DNA of 64,000 bases from Desulfobulbaceae bacterium (lineage in GTDB: Bacteria; Desulfobacterota; Desulfobulbia; Desulfobulbales; SURF-16): positions 1 through 64,000 of the forward strand of contig PKTX01000080.1 in assembly GCA_002868945.1 (NCBI GenBank). The letters run 5' to 3'. Positions 55,368 through 63,741 of the stretch are shown here, in pieces (positions within the stretch are counted from its first letter, which is position 1; every line of letters starts with the position of its first letter). Position numbers and translations under genes: made by a program. Below the pieces are notes generated by a model. That model had not been told where the DNA came from. It did no database searches and saw nothing but the letters and a program-made list of their open reading frames with translations.

Positions 55368-55976
55368 TCATAACGACGCGTCGAAGTGGTCCAGGCGGCT
55401 TACTGCCTCCAGGTCGCGGTGACGATTGATGTTGAGAAAACTGAGGAGTTGCGGGTCGTGGCAACGCAGCTCCTCTTCGCTGATTTTGCGGCTGCGGATC
55501 TGGTCAAAGAGGGTGTGCAGCTTGTGGTTGCCGCTTAGCAGGTTTGCCTCCACCGCAGGAAGGCAGCGTTTGTGGTAAAGGGCACAGAGGGGCTCCAGAC
55601 CGCCTTTCAAGGCCGGCACCACGGCATCCCACTCTTCATCGGCCCGGCAGAGCAGGCGCACCAAAGGCTCCTGGACCAGGGGCATGTCACAACCCACCAC
55701 AAAGAGCCGGGGAGCGGCCACCTTTGTCAAGGCGGCATGGATACCGGCCAAGGGGCCGGCACCGGGAAAGATGTCGGCGCTCATTGGCCAATTCAGGAAA
55801 TCATAGTCGGCCGGGCTGTTGGTGACCAGCAGGGTCTCGGCAAAGAGGTCGGCCAGCAGACGGGCGGCATGGCTGATCAGCGGTCGGCCCCGGAAAAGGG
55901 CCAGGGCCTTGTTGCTGCCAAAGCGGCTGCTCCTGCCGCCGGCCAGCAGGATACCTGCCGTGTCAGCGATCTTCAT
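55368..55976 (-). CDS. mobA: Molybdenum cofactor guanylyltransferase
   Basis: A 202-residue nucleotidyltransferase that adds GMP to molybdopterin. It has the signature LAGGRSSRFGSNKA (about 11-24), a GDP/Mg site VGCDMPLV (about 94-101) and the PLAGI motif. Its start overlaps the mobB end by 14 bp, so they are probably coupled. A gap of 82 bp separates it from moeA downstream. Confidence 0.94.
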   Translation of the reverse strand: MKIADTAGILLAGGRSSRFGSNKALALFRGRPLISHAARLLADLFAETLLVTNSPADYDFLNWPMSADIFPGAGPLAGIHAALTKVAAPRLFVVGCDMPLVQEPLVRLLCRADEEWDAVVPALKGGLEPLCALYHKRCLPAVEANLLSGNHKLHTLFDQIRSRKISEEELRCHDPQLLSFLNINRHRDLEAVSRLDHFDASL

Positions 55977-56616
55977 GGCAAATGGTCAGCTTGATTTCGG
56001 CCGGGTCTGCTTCGGGCCGCAGGTCGGCCAGGGTGGCAAGCACCACATCCGCTAGGCGGCGGGCCTCGGCGGCGTTGAGTTGGATGGGGCGGCCCGTGCA
56101 GTGCAGCGTCATGCGCAGCCGCCTCTCTTTGATATACGTGGCAATGAGGTAGTCGGCCAGTGGTGCGATGTCGTCGAGGCCGAAACAGGGCAGGTCGGTA
56201 TCGATATCGGCATCGCTGACAAAGGCGGCCCAGGTCCTGTTGCGGCCGGCCAGGGGTTCGCCGCCGATGGCACGGCGGAAGACCTCCACCTTGGGATACC
56301 CCTCCCACTTATAGCCCTCGGTGCAGACCAGATCCATGTCGCTGAAGTGACGGGCCACCAGCTCCGGAATAGGGGTGTCATACTCCACATCCCGGGTCAT
56401 GCCGATGCCGGTGGGCGCCGACAGGATAACGGTGTGGGCCCCGGCCTTTTTCAGACGCCAGGTGTCCTTGCCCTGCCGGTCAAACTCGAAGTTGTGGACG
56501 TGGTGCTTGATGACCCCGACCCGCAGGCCGCGACCGGCCAGCTCAGCCAGCAGCTTTTCCAGCAGGGTGGTCTTGCCGTGGTTGGGTCGGGCGATAAAGG
56601 AGATGACGGGCGGCAT
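55963..56616 (-). CDS. mobB: Molybdopterin-guanine dinucleotide biosynthesis protein MobB
   Basis: A 217-residue GTP-binding protein that assists MobA. It has the P-loop ARPNHGKTT (about 8-16), GVIKHHVHNFEFD (about 35) and ICTEGYK-like VCTEGYKWE. Beyond residue 165 it has an extra domain of about 50 residues not found in the shortest MobB proteins. The ATG at 56616 is chosen because the upstream frame is translated purine repeat. It is first in the mobB-mobA pair. Confidence 0.9.
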   Translation of the reverse strand: MPPVISFIARPNHGKTTLLEKLLAELAGRGLRVGVIKHHVHNFEFDRQGKDTWRLKKAGAHTVILSAPTGIGMTRDVEYDTPIPELVARHFSDMDLVCTEGYKWEGYPKVEVFRRAIGGEPLAGRNRTWAAFVSDADIDTDLPCFGLDDIAPLADYLIATYIKERRLRMTLHCTGRPIQLNAAEARRLADVVLATLADLRPEADPAEIKLTICHEDR

Positions 56617-56643
56617 TTTATGTGAAGGTAAAGGGATAGAGGA

Positions 56644-56770
56644 GGTAAAGGAGTTAGAGAAGGTAGAGGAGGTAAAGGAGGTAGGGGAGGGAGAGGTGTC
56701 GAGGAGTTGGAAACGGTGAAGGAGGTAAGGCTGCAGAGGCACCAATCTTTATTTCTCTAACTCCTTTACC
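56644..56770. repeat. Inverted repeat with purine-rich AGGTAAAGG tandem units
   Basis: Plus-strand 56622-56730 is a run of imperfect units of the type GGAGGTAAAGGAGTTAGAGA. An 18-bp arm (56644-56661) has its exact complement at 56753-56770, so the region can form a large hairpin. It lies between the HIT gene and mobB on the transcribed strand. It may be a terminator-like or slippage-made structure. Confidence 0.7.
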
Positions 56771-56805
56771 TTCTCTACCTTCTTCCCTCTTCCCTTGCCC
56801 GGAAA

Positions 56806-57147
56806 TCATCCCGGCGGCCAGGTCAGGTCGCGGCCGCCCAGGATGTGCATATGGATATGGAAGACAACCTGGCCGGCATCGGCGCCATTGTTGTAGACCA
56901 GCCGAAAGCCGTCGCCGATTCCCTCCCGGCGGGCGACCTCGGCGCCTACGCGCATCATCTTGCCGATCAATTTTTCGTCCTCGGCCGCCACGGCAGCCGG
57001 ACCGCTGATATGCTTTTTGGGAATAACCAGAAAATGGACGGGGGCCTGGGGGTTGATGTCGCGAAAGGCAAAGACATCATCATCCTCATAGAGGGTGTCT
57101 GAGGGGATATCGCCATTAATAATCTTACAGAATAAGCAGTCATCCAT
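56806..57147 (-). CDS. HIT family nucleotide hydrolase or transferase
   Basis: A 113-residue Hint-type protein. The N-terminal DCLFCKI has a Cys pair that usually binds zinc, and the catalytic HIHMHILGG (His-x-His-x-His, about 97-101) is intact. It probably hydrolyses purine phosphoramidates such as AMP-lysine. The ATG at 57147 follows a GAGG ribosome site 8 bp upstream; the upstream frame is not part of the family. It lies upstream of mobB. Confidence 0.95.
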   Translation of the reverse strand: MDDCLFCKIINGDIPSDTLYEDDDVFAFRDINPQAPVHFLVIPKKHISGPAAVAAEDEKLIGKMMRVGAEVARREGIGDGFRLVYNNGADAGQVVFHIHMHILGGRDLTWPPG

Positions 57148-57335
57148 GAAAGAAACCTCGGCAGGAGTGGGACGGGATCGATAGGGGCGGCGTCCGCCCC
57201 ACAAGAGGGCGGGCCTGACAGTCGTGCAAAAATGTACCGAAGGGTGGCGAGAATGTCAATTTTATTGCTGGTTGATAGAGATGCCGGCAATGGCGACAGG
57301 GCTTTGATGCGGGCGACGACTGGCTGAAAAAAGAG

Positions 57336-57560
57336 TTAAGGGTATCTTGAATAATTAGATATTTCGGAGTCTCGCTCCGCTCGCTTACCTGTTCGAGTTC
57401 AAGAAGCATGGAAAGTAAAAAGCGCGCCCTGAAAGAGGTAAGGGAGCCTGCGACACTCCGGGTGCCCTTGGGGTGCAGCATATTAATGATAAGTGAGCAT
57501 TTTTATTTTCGTAGTGCCGAAGAAATCGGCCAAAATGGCAATTATTCAAGATACCCTTAA
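57336..57560. mobile_element. 205-bp MITE-like element, copy B, with extended ends
   Basis: It is the same element as at 48321-48525, in the opposite orientation. The terminal core is CTTGAATAATT (57346-57356) with its complement (57540-57550). Here the inverted repeat extends outward to 21 bp (TTAAGGGTAT at 57336-57345 and ATACCCTTAA at 57551-57560). No coding capacity. It lies in the 797-bp region between the HIT gene and motA. Confidence 0.85.
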
Positions 57561-57592
57561 GCCAAAGCGGCCGGAAGACCGATATGATTTCC

Positions 57593-57693
57593 AGGAGCCT
57601 GGCGGACTGAGAGAATCAGTCGCGCAAATTCGAGAAATCTGGACCGATTTCTCGAATTTGCGGCAGGTTTATGTCTACGTCCGACAGGCTCCT
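57593..57693. repeat. 101-bp hairpin element, short relative of the outer element at 7001-7337
   Basis: The ends AGGAGCCT and AGGCTCCT are those of the 7001-7337 element. An inner 16-bp stem (57624-57639 with 57646-57661, GCAAATTCGAGAAATC) encloses TGGACC. Right-hand sequence (TTTATGTCTACGTCCGACAGG) matches the other copy. It may show the uninterrupted or shortened form of that element. It lies 32 bp from copy B of the 205-bp element. Confidence 0.8.
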
Positions 57694-57842
57694 CGTGTCG
57701 TGTCAACTCTGAACTGTCGCATCTCGCTTGCCCTTTTTCATGCCTGCCGCATTACTGCTTCAGTCACAGAGCGCTGCTCTGATCCTGCAGCCACGCCTTG
57801 CAGGCATAAAAAAATGCGGCACCATATTGCAACATTTCATCC

Positions 57843-57874
57843 TTGACACAATATTAGCGAGAACCTGCTATAAT
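57843..57874 (+). promoter_or_regulatory. Predicted extended -10 promoter of motA
   Basis: TGCTATAAT (57866-57874) is a perfect TATAAT with the extended TG motif, and TTGACA lies at 57843-57848. The spacing is 20 bp, longer than optimal, so the extended -10 element would have to compensate. The transcript would start near 57881, about 64 nt before motA. Confidence 0.55.
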
Positions 57875-57944
57875 ACAAGAAGGGCAGGAAGCATTCTCAT
57901 GCGGGGCAAACTGCTGTAACCTTTTGTTGAGCCGGGGCTGATCC

Positions 57945-58784
57945 ATGCAGGACAAATTCATTGTAGATCGGGCAACAATCGTCGGACTGGTCGGCGCCTT
58001 TGCCATTGTGGCACTGGCCCTGCTGGCCGGTGACTCTGATTTGGCTATTTTCTTTAATCCGGCCTCTTTTCTCATCGTGGTGGGCGGCTCAATTTTTGTG
58101 GTGCTCATCAGGTTTAACCTTCTGCAGTTCGGCAATGCCTTCCGTGTCGCCTTTCAGGCCTTTTTCTTCAAACCCGAATCACCGGAAGAGTTGATTCGTC
58201 TGGCCCTTACCCTGCAACGCAAGGCCCGTCGGGACGGTATTTTTGCCCTGGGCCGTCATCCCATTGACAATGAGTTTTTCAGCAAGGGTGCCCAGTACCT
58301 GATGGATGGTCTTAATGTCCAGCTGGTGAAAAACACCATGCTCAAAGAGCTTTACCAGGCCGATGCCCGCCATGAAACGGGCCGCCGTATTTTCCAGGCC
58401 CTCAGCGAGGTGGCACCGGCCATGGGCATGATCGGTACCCTGATCGGCCTGGTGCGGATGCTGGCCCATCTTGACGATCCCGGCGCAGTGGGACCGGCCA
58501 TGGCCGTGGCCCTGATTACCACCCTCTATGGCGCCATGCTGGGCTATATGGTGGCTCGGCCCATTGCCGCCAAGCTGGCCCTGCGTAATGCCGAGGAGCG
58601 TATGAACAAGATGCTGATCATTGATGCCCTGATCGGCATTGAGCAAGGTATTCATCCCTACATCCTGGAGGAGATGCTTCTCGCCTATCTGCCCGGTTCC
58701 CAGCGGCCTGGCGAGGCCTTGTCGCGTTCGGTGCCGCGGCCGGTGGAGGCCAAGGCTGAACCGGCGGAGAGCGAGGTCGGCTGA
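57945..58784 (+). CDS. motA: Flagellar motor stator protein MotA
   Basis: A 279-residue inner-membrane protein with four membrane helices (about 8-25, 35-52, 150-170 and 180-200). The cytoplasmic loop has FQALSEVAPAMGMIGTLIGLV, typical of MotA, with the conserved Pro residues at the proton channel. With MotB it forms the ion-driven stator. The start is the ATG at 57945. motB starts 2 bp after the stop codon. No other flagellar genes lie in the window. Confidence 0.93.
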   Translation: MQDKFIVDRATIVGLVGAFAIVALALLAGDSDLAIFFNPASFLIVVGGSIFVVLIRFNLLQFGNAFRVAFQAFFFKPESPEELIRLALTLQRKARRDGIFALGRHPIDNEFFSKGAQYLMDGLNVQLVKNTMLKELYQADARHETGRRIFQALSEVAPAMGMIGTLIGLVRMLAHLDDPGAVGPAMAVALITTLYGAMLGYMVARPIAAKLALRNAEERMNKMLIIDALIGIEQGIHPYILEEMLLAYLPGSQRPGEALSRSVPRPVEAKAEPAESEVG

Positions 58785-58785
58785 G

Positions 58786-59778
58786 GTGAAAGAAGAGAGT
58801 ACCACCGGCAAGCAGGTGCAGGATGAGATTCCTGCAGATAGTTCCCCCGACGATATGGCGCAGGGCGGGGCGGCAGCCGTCCCCGAGGAGCACTCGCAGG
58901 ATAGGGCGGCCGAAGAGGCGAGCCCCGGCAAGGTGGCGGCCGCGGATCTTTTTGTTTCAGGCTCCCCGGAGTATGCCGAGCTCAACCGTCTTCCAGATGA
59001 AGAAGGTGCCACGGCGCCCTGGCTCCTGACCTTTGCCGACTTGATGAGTCTGCTGCTCTGCTTTTTTATCCTCCTCTTTGCCATGGCCGAGCTGGATGTG
59101 AAGAAGTTTTCCCAGGTGGCCCAGGCCCTGGCCGGGGCCCTGGGCGGCGGCAAGGTGATTTATATCCAGGAGTCGGGCGCCCTTGCCGACCGGGCCGAGA
59201 GTATGGCCTTTATCAACAGGTCGGAGAGCCGCATGGCAACAGAGTATTATGCGGCCCAGCTGCGGCAAGAGCTGGCTGATGAGATCAGAGAGGGCAAGCT
59301 GAGGGTGGTGGATGAGGGACAGATCATTACCATTCATATCCTCCAGCACGGTTCCTTTGCGGCGGGCAGCGCCAGCCTGGACCCGGCCTTCCTGCCCACG
59401 GCCGGCAAGATCCGCGACGCCCTGGTGGATATCCCCGGCCGTCTCACCGTGGCCGGCCACACCGACAGCACTCCCATTGTCAACGGCCGCTTTATCTCCA
59501 ACTGGGAGCTCTCCGGTGCCCGGGCCTTTTCGGTGATCCATGAATTGCTCAAGGGGGAGGTGCTGGCGCCGGAGCGTTTTGTCCTTACCGGCCATGCCGA
59601 TACCCGGCCGCGGACCGCCAACGGCAGCACAGCGGAGCGTCATAGAAATCGGCGGGTGGAGATAATCATTGATCAGCGCAGCCATGCCGGTGAGGAGCAG
59701 GCCTCCTATGAGTTTCTGCGCCGGAATCTGTCGTCTGAGCTCATGCGCGGCAATGTCGAGGTGCAGAGTAGCCGCTGA
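58786..59778 (+). CDS. motB: Flagellar motor stator protein MotB
   Basis: A 330-residue protein beginning at GTG (VKEESTTGK). An unusually long acidic cytoplasmic N-terminus (about 75 residues) precedes the single membrane helix, which carries the channel Asp (TFADLMSLL, Asp85). The plug region and the C-terminal OmpA-like peptidoglycan-binding domain follow (TVAGHTDSTPI, about 223; RHRNRRVEII near 288). An internal ATG at about residue 24 would shorten the N-terminus. Forms the stator with MotA; the genes are 1 bp apart. Confidence 0.92.
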   Translation: MKEESTTGKQVQDEIPADSSPDDMAQGGAAAVPEEHSQDRAAEEASPGKVAAADLFVSGSPEYAELNRLPDEEGATAPWLLTFADLMSLLLCFFILLFAMAELDVKKFSQVAQALAGALGGGKVIYIQESGALADRAESMAFINRSESRMATEYYAAQLRQELADEIREGKLRVVDEGQIITIHILQHGSFAAGSASLDPAFLPTAGKIRDALVDIPGRLTVAGHTDSTPIVNGRFISNWELSGARAFSVIHELLKGEVLAPERFVLTGHADTRPRTANGSTAERHRNRRVEIIIDQRSHAGEEQASYEFLRRNLSSELMRGNVEVQSSR

Positions 59779-59923
59779 CAGGGATTTCTCTGTGGAAGCC
59801 GTGGTCGCGTCGGTCCCCCTCCCACTTCTTGCCATACTCCGAAAAAAACAAGAGCAGAGGCGCCTTTCTTGACAGAAACAGGGTGATATGGTTGGTTTGC
59901 CAACCAACAGGGAGGATGGTGCC

Positions 59924-61240
59924 GTGTCTGAATATTACGATATCTTTATTAAGGATTGCCAGGTGTTGGAGGAGGATGGCCGTGGTTTCCGGTTGGTGCC
60001 GGCGGCCATTGCCATCCACAATGGCCGCCTGGCCGCCCTGGGCCGCGGCTTGTCTGAAAGCGATTTTCCGGCGGCAGAGGTCATTGCCGGGGCCGGGCTC
60101 ATTGCCATGCCCGGCCTGATTAACTGCCATGTGCATGGCGCCATGACCCTGTTTCGCGGTCTGGCCGACGATCTGCCGCTCATGACCTGGCTTGAGCAGC
60201 ACATCTTTCCGGCTGAGGCCCGTTTTGTCTCTGAGGAGATGGTCTACTGGTGTACCAAATTGGCGGCGGCCGAGATGCTGCTTTCCGGCACCACCACGGC
60301 GGCGGACGCCTATTTCCATATGGCGGGCGCCACCCGGGCCTATGCCGAGAGCGGCATGCGGGCCATTCTGGGCCAGGGTGTGGTGGATTTTCCGGCGCCG
60401 GGCGTGCCTGACCCAGGCAAGAATATCGAAGTCGCGGCCCGATTTGTTGACGATTTCCCCGCCTCATCCCTGCTGCAGCCCGCACTCTTTGCCCACTCCC
60501 CCTATACCTGTAGTGCCGAGACCCTGGTGGCGGCCCGGCGGCTGGCCCGGGACAGGGAGGTACCCTTTTTCATCCACCTGGCCGAGACTCAAGGAGAGCA
60601 GGCCCTGATAGGCACCGGCGCCATGAGCCCCGCTGCCTATCTCGATTCTCTGGCCATCCTGGATGACGGGGTGGTTGCCATCCATGGCGTCTGGCTGACA
60701 GAGGCGGATCTTGATCTCCTGGCCCGGCGCGGTTGTCGATTGGTGACCTGCCCGGAGTCAAACATGAAGCTTGCCGTCGGCGTGGCGCCGGTGGCGGCCA
60801 TGCTGGCCCGCAGCATCCCGGTGGGCCTGGGCACGGACGGCTGCGCCTCCAATAACGATCTTGACCTCTTCGGCGAAATGGGCAGCTGCGCCAAGCTGGC
60901 CAAGGTCCATACCCTGCGGCCCGAGGTGCTGCCGGCCCATGAGGTGCTGGCCATGGCCACCTCCAGGGGCGCCGCCTGTCTGGGCCTTGCCGAGGTGGGC
61001 AGGCTGACACAGGGCATGAAAGCGGACCTTGTTCTGGTCAACAGCCGGAGTCCGCGCCTCACCCCCCTGTATGGTCCTGATCTGCTGGTCTATGGCGCCC
61101 GGGGCAGTGATGTTGACACGGTGATTGTCGATGGCCGCCTGCTGGTCAGGCATGGAGAGCTTTTAAGCATGGATGTAGCGGAAATAATGACAGAGGTACG
61201 TCGACTGGCGACCTCGGTCGGCGGCAGTCATGACGCATAA
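59924..61240 (+). CDS. Amidohydrolase, SAH/MTA deaminase (MtaD/TrzA) family
   Basis: A 438-residue metal hydrolase. It has the metal HxH motif (NCHVHGAM, about 66), a His in FIHLAETQGE (about 210), a further His in AIHGVWL and the Asp in LGTDGCASNNDLDLF (about 304). The family deaminates S-adenosylhomocysteine, methylthioadenosine or related purines; members with these motifs usually belong to that group, but the exact substrate is inferred. The GTG at 59924 is preferred because GGGAGG lies 8 bp upstream; an ATG at 59888 is possible. Confidence 0.9.
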   Translation: MSEYYDIFIKDCQVLEEDGRGFRLVPAAIAIHNGRLAALGRGLSESDFPAAEVIAGAGLIAMPGLINCHVHGAMTLFRGLADDLPLMTWLEQHIFPAEARFVSEEMVYWCTKLAAAEMLLSGTTTAADAYFHMAGATRAYAESGMRAILGQGVVDFPAPGVPDPGKNIEVAARFVDDFPASSLLQPALFAHSPYTCSAETLVAARRLARDREVPFFIHLAETQGEQALIGTGAMSPAAYLDSLAILDDGVVAIHGVWLTEADLDLLARRGCRLVTCPESNMKLAVGVAPVAAMLARSIPVGLGTDGCASNNDLDLFGEMGSCAKLAKVHTLRPEVLPAHEVLAMATSRGAACLGLAEVGRLTQGMKADLVLVNSRSPRLTPLYGPDLLVYGARGSDVDTVIVDGRLLVRHGELLSMDVAEIMTEVRRLATSVGGSHDA

Positions 61241-61922
61241 CAGGCCGGTGCCGCGCTGGCATATTCATCGCCGTCTCTACGACTGGATGCTGCACTGGGC
61301 CAACACCCCCTACGGCGTGCCGGCCCTGGTCCTGCTCGCCTTTGCCGAGAGCAGCTTTTTCCCCATTCCGCCTGATGTCCTGCTCGTTGCCCTGGTGCTC
61401 GGCGCGCCGCAGCGCTGGCGCATGTTGGCCCTGCTCTGCACGGTCGGTTCAGTGGTGGGCGGTGTGGCCGGTTACGGTATCGGTCTTTTTGCCTGGGAGA
61501 CGGCGGGCCGCTGGATTGTCGAAAATATTGCCCATGTCCAGCTCGTGCCGGTGGCGGGCCGACTCGATATTGCCCTGCCTGCCTATCTCACCGAGACCCT
61601 GGGTGAATCCCTGGGCGGCAGCTATCTCTTTCAGGTCTATGATCGTTGGAACGCCTGGATTGTCTTTATCTTCGGCCTGACGCCGCTGCCCTATAAGCTT
61701 ACCACCATCACCGCCGGTGTGGCGCAGGTCAATCTGCCCATCTTCATGGCCGCCTCGCTGGCGGCGCGGGCGGCCCGCTTCTTTGTGGTGGCCTGGATTC
61801 TCCATAAGTGGGGGGCACCGGCCAAGGGCTTTATCGACCGCTACTTCAATCTGCTCTGCATCGTCTTTACCGTCCTGCTCATCGGCGGTTTTGCCCTGGC
61901 CGCGCTTGTGGCCGGACAGTAG
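61230..61922 (+). CDS. YqaA/DedA-like membrane protein with SNARE-associated (VTT) fold
   Basis: A 230-residue inner-membrane protein with about five membrane segments. It has the PxxPxD-like FFPIPPDVLLVALVLG motif (about 46-61) and a central ESLGGSYLFQVYDRWNAW region with TPLPYKLTTITAG, typical of the YqaA branch. DedA relatives move lipid carriers or act on proton balance; the role of YqaA is unknown. Its start overlaps the deaminase end by 11 bp, so it is co-transcribed with it. Confidence 0.88.
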   Translation: MTHNRPVPRWHIHRRLYDWMLHWANTPYGVPALVLLAFAESSFFPIPPDVLLVALVLGAPQRWRMLALLCTVGSVVGGVAGYGIGLFAWETAGRWIVENIAHVQLVPVAGRLDIALPAYLTETLGESLGGSYLFQVYDRWNAWIVFIFGLTPLPYKLTTITAGVAQVNLPIFMAASLAARAARFFVVAWILHKWGAPAKGFIDRYFNLLCIVFTVLLIGGFALAALVAGQ

Positions 61923-62049
61923 GGCAAATAGTCCCGCGCACCAGCCACCGCCATTTTCAGGGGTAATCTTCTCGACTTGCCTTGTCGGCGTGTTGGATGG
62001 CTGGAAATTTCGTCAGGCATGCAAGCTTATAAGATGCAAGGGGGCTGCC

Positions 62050-62076
62050 GTCATTGCGAGCGAAGCGAAGCAATCC
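62050..62076. repeat. REP-like palindromic repeat
   Basis: GTCATTGCGAGCGAAGCGA followed by AGCAATCC. The CATTGC...GCAATC ends and the GCGAGCGAAGCG centre make a partial palindrome. From general knowledge this unit is dispersed in many copies in genomes of Geobacter and other deltaproteobacterial lineages. Confidence 0.75.
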
Positions 62077-62270
62077 AGAGGTGTTGACGCCACGCTGCCC
62101 GCCATACTGTCTGGGCTGCCGCGTTCCTCCGGGCCTCGCAGTGAGGTGGGAAGGTTCAAGGGGCAAAGGGGGATTTTAGGGGGGCGTTGTGCCTGGCGAA
62201 ACGTCAATGGAATGAAATGAATACCGGCCCGGCAGTTGCCGCAGTGCCGCCAGTCGCCTAGACTCCCTCC

Positions 62271-62305
62271 TTGAACCTTGAACCTTGAACCTTGAACCTT
62301 GAACC
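62271..62305. repeat. Tandem 7-bp repeat TTGAACC, five copies
   Basis: Five exact head-to-tail copies of TTGAACC just downstream (minus strand) of pcm. The complement GGTTCAA occurs at 62153-62159. It is too short and regular for CRISPR and has no spacers. It may vary in copy number. Confidence 0.85.
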
Positions 62306-62316
62306 TTCGTGGCGAC

Positions 62317-62958
62317 TCAGCCCTGCCAGCCGTGTTGGCCGATGAGGCTGACAAAGCGCACCTTTTCGAGAACTTCGTGGGTCAAGTTGCCATCCGCCTT
62401 TTTGATGATCACCAGCTGCTGGCTGTGCTGATCGCCCATGGGGATCACCATGCGGCCGGGATCGGCCAGCTGATCAAGGAGTGGTTGGGGGATGTCGGGG
62501 CCGGCAGCCGTGACGATGATGGCGTCATAGGGGCCATATTGCGGCCAGCCCAGGGTGCCGTCATCCGTGGTGCAGACGGCATTGAACACCTGGAGCTGGT
62601 CCAGGGTCTGCCTGGCCCGGATGTGGAGCTCTTTGAGGCGTTCAACGGAAAAGACCCGGTCGGCAAGTTTGGCCAGCACCGCGGTCTTGTAGCCGCAGCC
62701 GGTGCCGATCTCCAGCACGGTTTCATCACCGGTGAGCTCCAGGGCCTGGGTCATGAGGGCGACGATATAGGGTTGGGAGATGGTCTGGCCCAGGCCGATG
62801 GGCATGGAGAAATCACCATAGGCCTGACTGCGCAGGGCATCCTGGACAAAGAGGTGGCGCGGCGTCGCAGCCATGGCGTCAAGAACGCGCTGGTCGGTGA
62901 TGCCGCGCGGCAGAAGCTGTTCGTGGACCATCCGCTTTCGGGCGGACTCATAGTTCAT
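62317..62958 (-). CDS. pcm: Protein-L-isoaspartate O-methyltransferase
   Basis: A 213-residue SAM-dependent enzyme that repairs isoaspartyl residues in aged proteins. It has the SAM loop VLEIGTGCGYKTAVLA (about 80-95), the substrate-side QTISQPYIVALM (about 58) and post-motif GPYDAIIVTAAG (about 147). Complete. It starts 9 bp after the stop codon of the small lipoprotein gene and is therefore probably co-transcribed with it. Confidence 0.95.
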   Translation of the reverse strand: MNYESARKRMVHEQLLPRGITDQRVLDAMAATPRHLFVQDALRSQAYGDFSMPIGLGQTISQPYIVALMTQALELTGDETVLEIGTGCGYKTAVLAKLADRVFSVERLKELHIRARQTLDQLQVFNAVCTTDDGTLGWPQYGPYDAIIVTAAGPDIPQPLLDQLADPGRMVIPMGDQHSQQLVIIKKADGNLTHEVLEKVRFVSLIGQHGWQG

Positions 62959-62967
62959 GATCGATCT

Positions 62968-63360
62968 TTATGGGCTGACAAGGTCTTTATTCATGGAGAG
63001 CGAGGATTGTTGGAACTCCTCCTCGGTGGCGGCCCGATACTGGCAGTTGGTGACTACATCGCCGGTAAAGGTGATGTAGACCAGGTCGTAGGAGGTGGTG
63101 CCGAGGAACCACTTGAGGACAGGGGTCTTTTTGAGCAGGCTTTTATGTTCCTCAATATAGATCCAGGTTTCGCCGGTGTCGGTCTGCTCTTTGATATCTG
63201 GTGCCCCCATGTAGCTCAGGACATCCGCATGGCTGGTGCCCGGGGTAACCAGACAGGCCTCGGAGCTGAGATAACGGATAGGTTCCTTGCTGCAACCGCT
63301 GAGGCCGCTTATCATGAGCAGGGCAACGCAACAGAGAAGTGAGGTGAGGATATGTTTCAT
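62968..63360 (-). CDS. Small lipoprotein, possible SmpA/BamE-like fold
   Basis: A 130-residue lipoprotein. The signal peptide ends in LSGC (Cys23). The mature part begins with low-complexity sequence and then PGTSHADVLSYMGAPD, a pattern of SmpA/OmlA/BamE-like outer-membrane lipoproteins (G-T/M-x3-V-x3-G-P). I chose the ATG at 63360 for the signal peptide; the 66 residues before it in frame do not look exported. It is upstream of pcm in one unit. The exact role is unknown. Confidence 0.8.
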   Translation of the reverse strand: MKHILTSLLCCVALLMISGLSGCSKEPIRYLSSEACLVTPGTSHADVLSYMGAPDIKEQTDTGETWIYIEEHKSLLKKTPVLKWFLGTTSYDLVYITFTGDVVTNCQYRAATEEEFQQSSLSMNKDLVSP

Positions 63361-63741
63361 GGCAAGGTCTAATGGTTTGAAATTGTTTGAGAACATCTCA
63401 GGCGTCACGGCCGGCAAATATATTTTTTGCAACGTGGGTAGAGTAGTCGGAAGAGTCGAAATTTGCAAGCCAACAAAAGGCGTGGCCGCCAAAGACCGCC
63501 ACATCGCTTCTGCAGACCCTTTTAAAAAAATGCGGAAATCCTTGACCTGGGGCGACAAATTGTAATAGGTTGGGGTGTGATGTGTGGTAACTAGCTAGAA
63601 ATTCATAATAATTTGAGGATTGTTGGCCGGGTGGGGTGCACTACATGTTGTGGGTGTGCTTTTTTTGAAAAAGGTGATGGCCACGGCTGTCACCCCGGCG
63701 GAACAGGCGTTTCAGCCGTGTGGAGGAAAGGTAAAAGAATC
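63361..63741. other. Intergenic region between divergent genes
   Basis: A 381-bp stretch separating the minus-strand lipoprotein gene from the plus-strand zinc-ribbon gene. The last 20 bases include AAAGG about 10 bp before the ATG at 63742. TTGACC near 63542 with TAATAG about 15 bp later is a weak promoter candidate. No gene or strong hairpin is seen. Confidence 0.4.

Larger units (their letters stand above)
61923..62316. other. Convergent intergenic region with several repeats
   Basis: A 394-bp stretch between converging genes. It holds a REP-like repeat (62050-62076), AAGGTTCAAGG at 62151-62161 and a five-copy TTGAACC tandem (62271-62305) whose complement is the former, so a large hairpin can form. 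It contains no gene. Confidence 0.65.

Noticed and set aside
59890-59908. Palindrome GTTGGTTTGCCAAC before the deaminase gene as an SAH-sensing RNA
   Set aside because: Too short, and no further conserved riboswitch elements around it.
62268-62308. CRISPR array
   Set aside because: Units are 7 bp, head to tail and without spacers: a simple tandem repeat.
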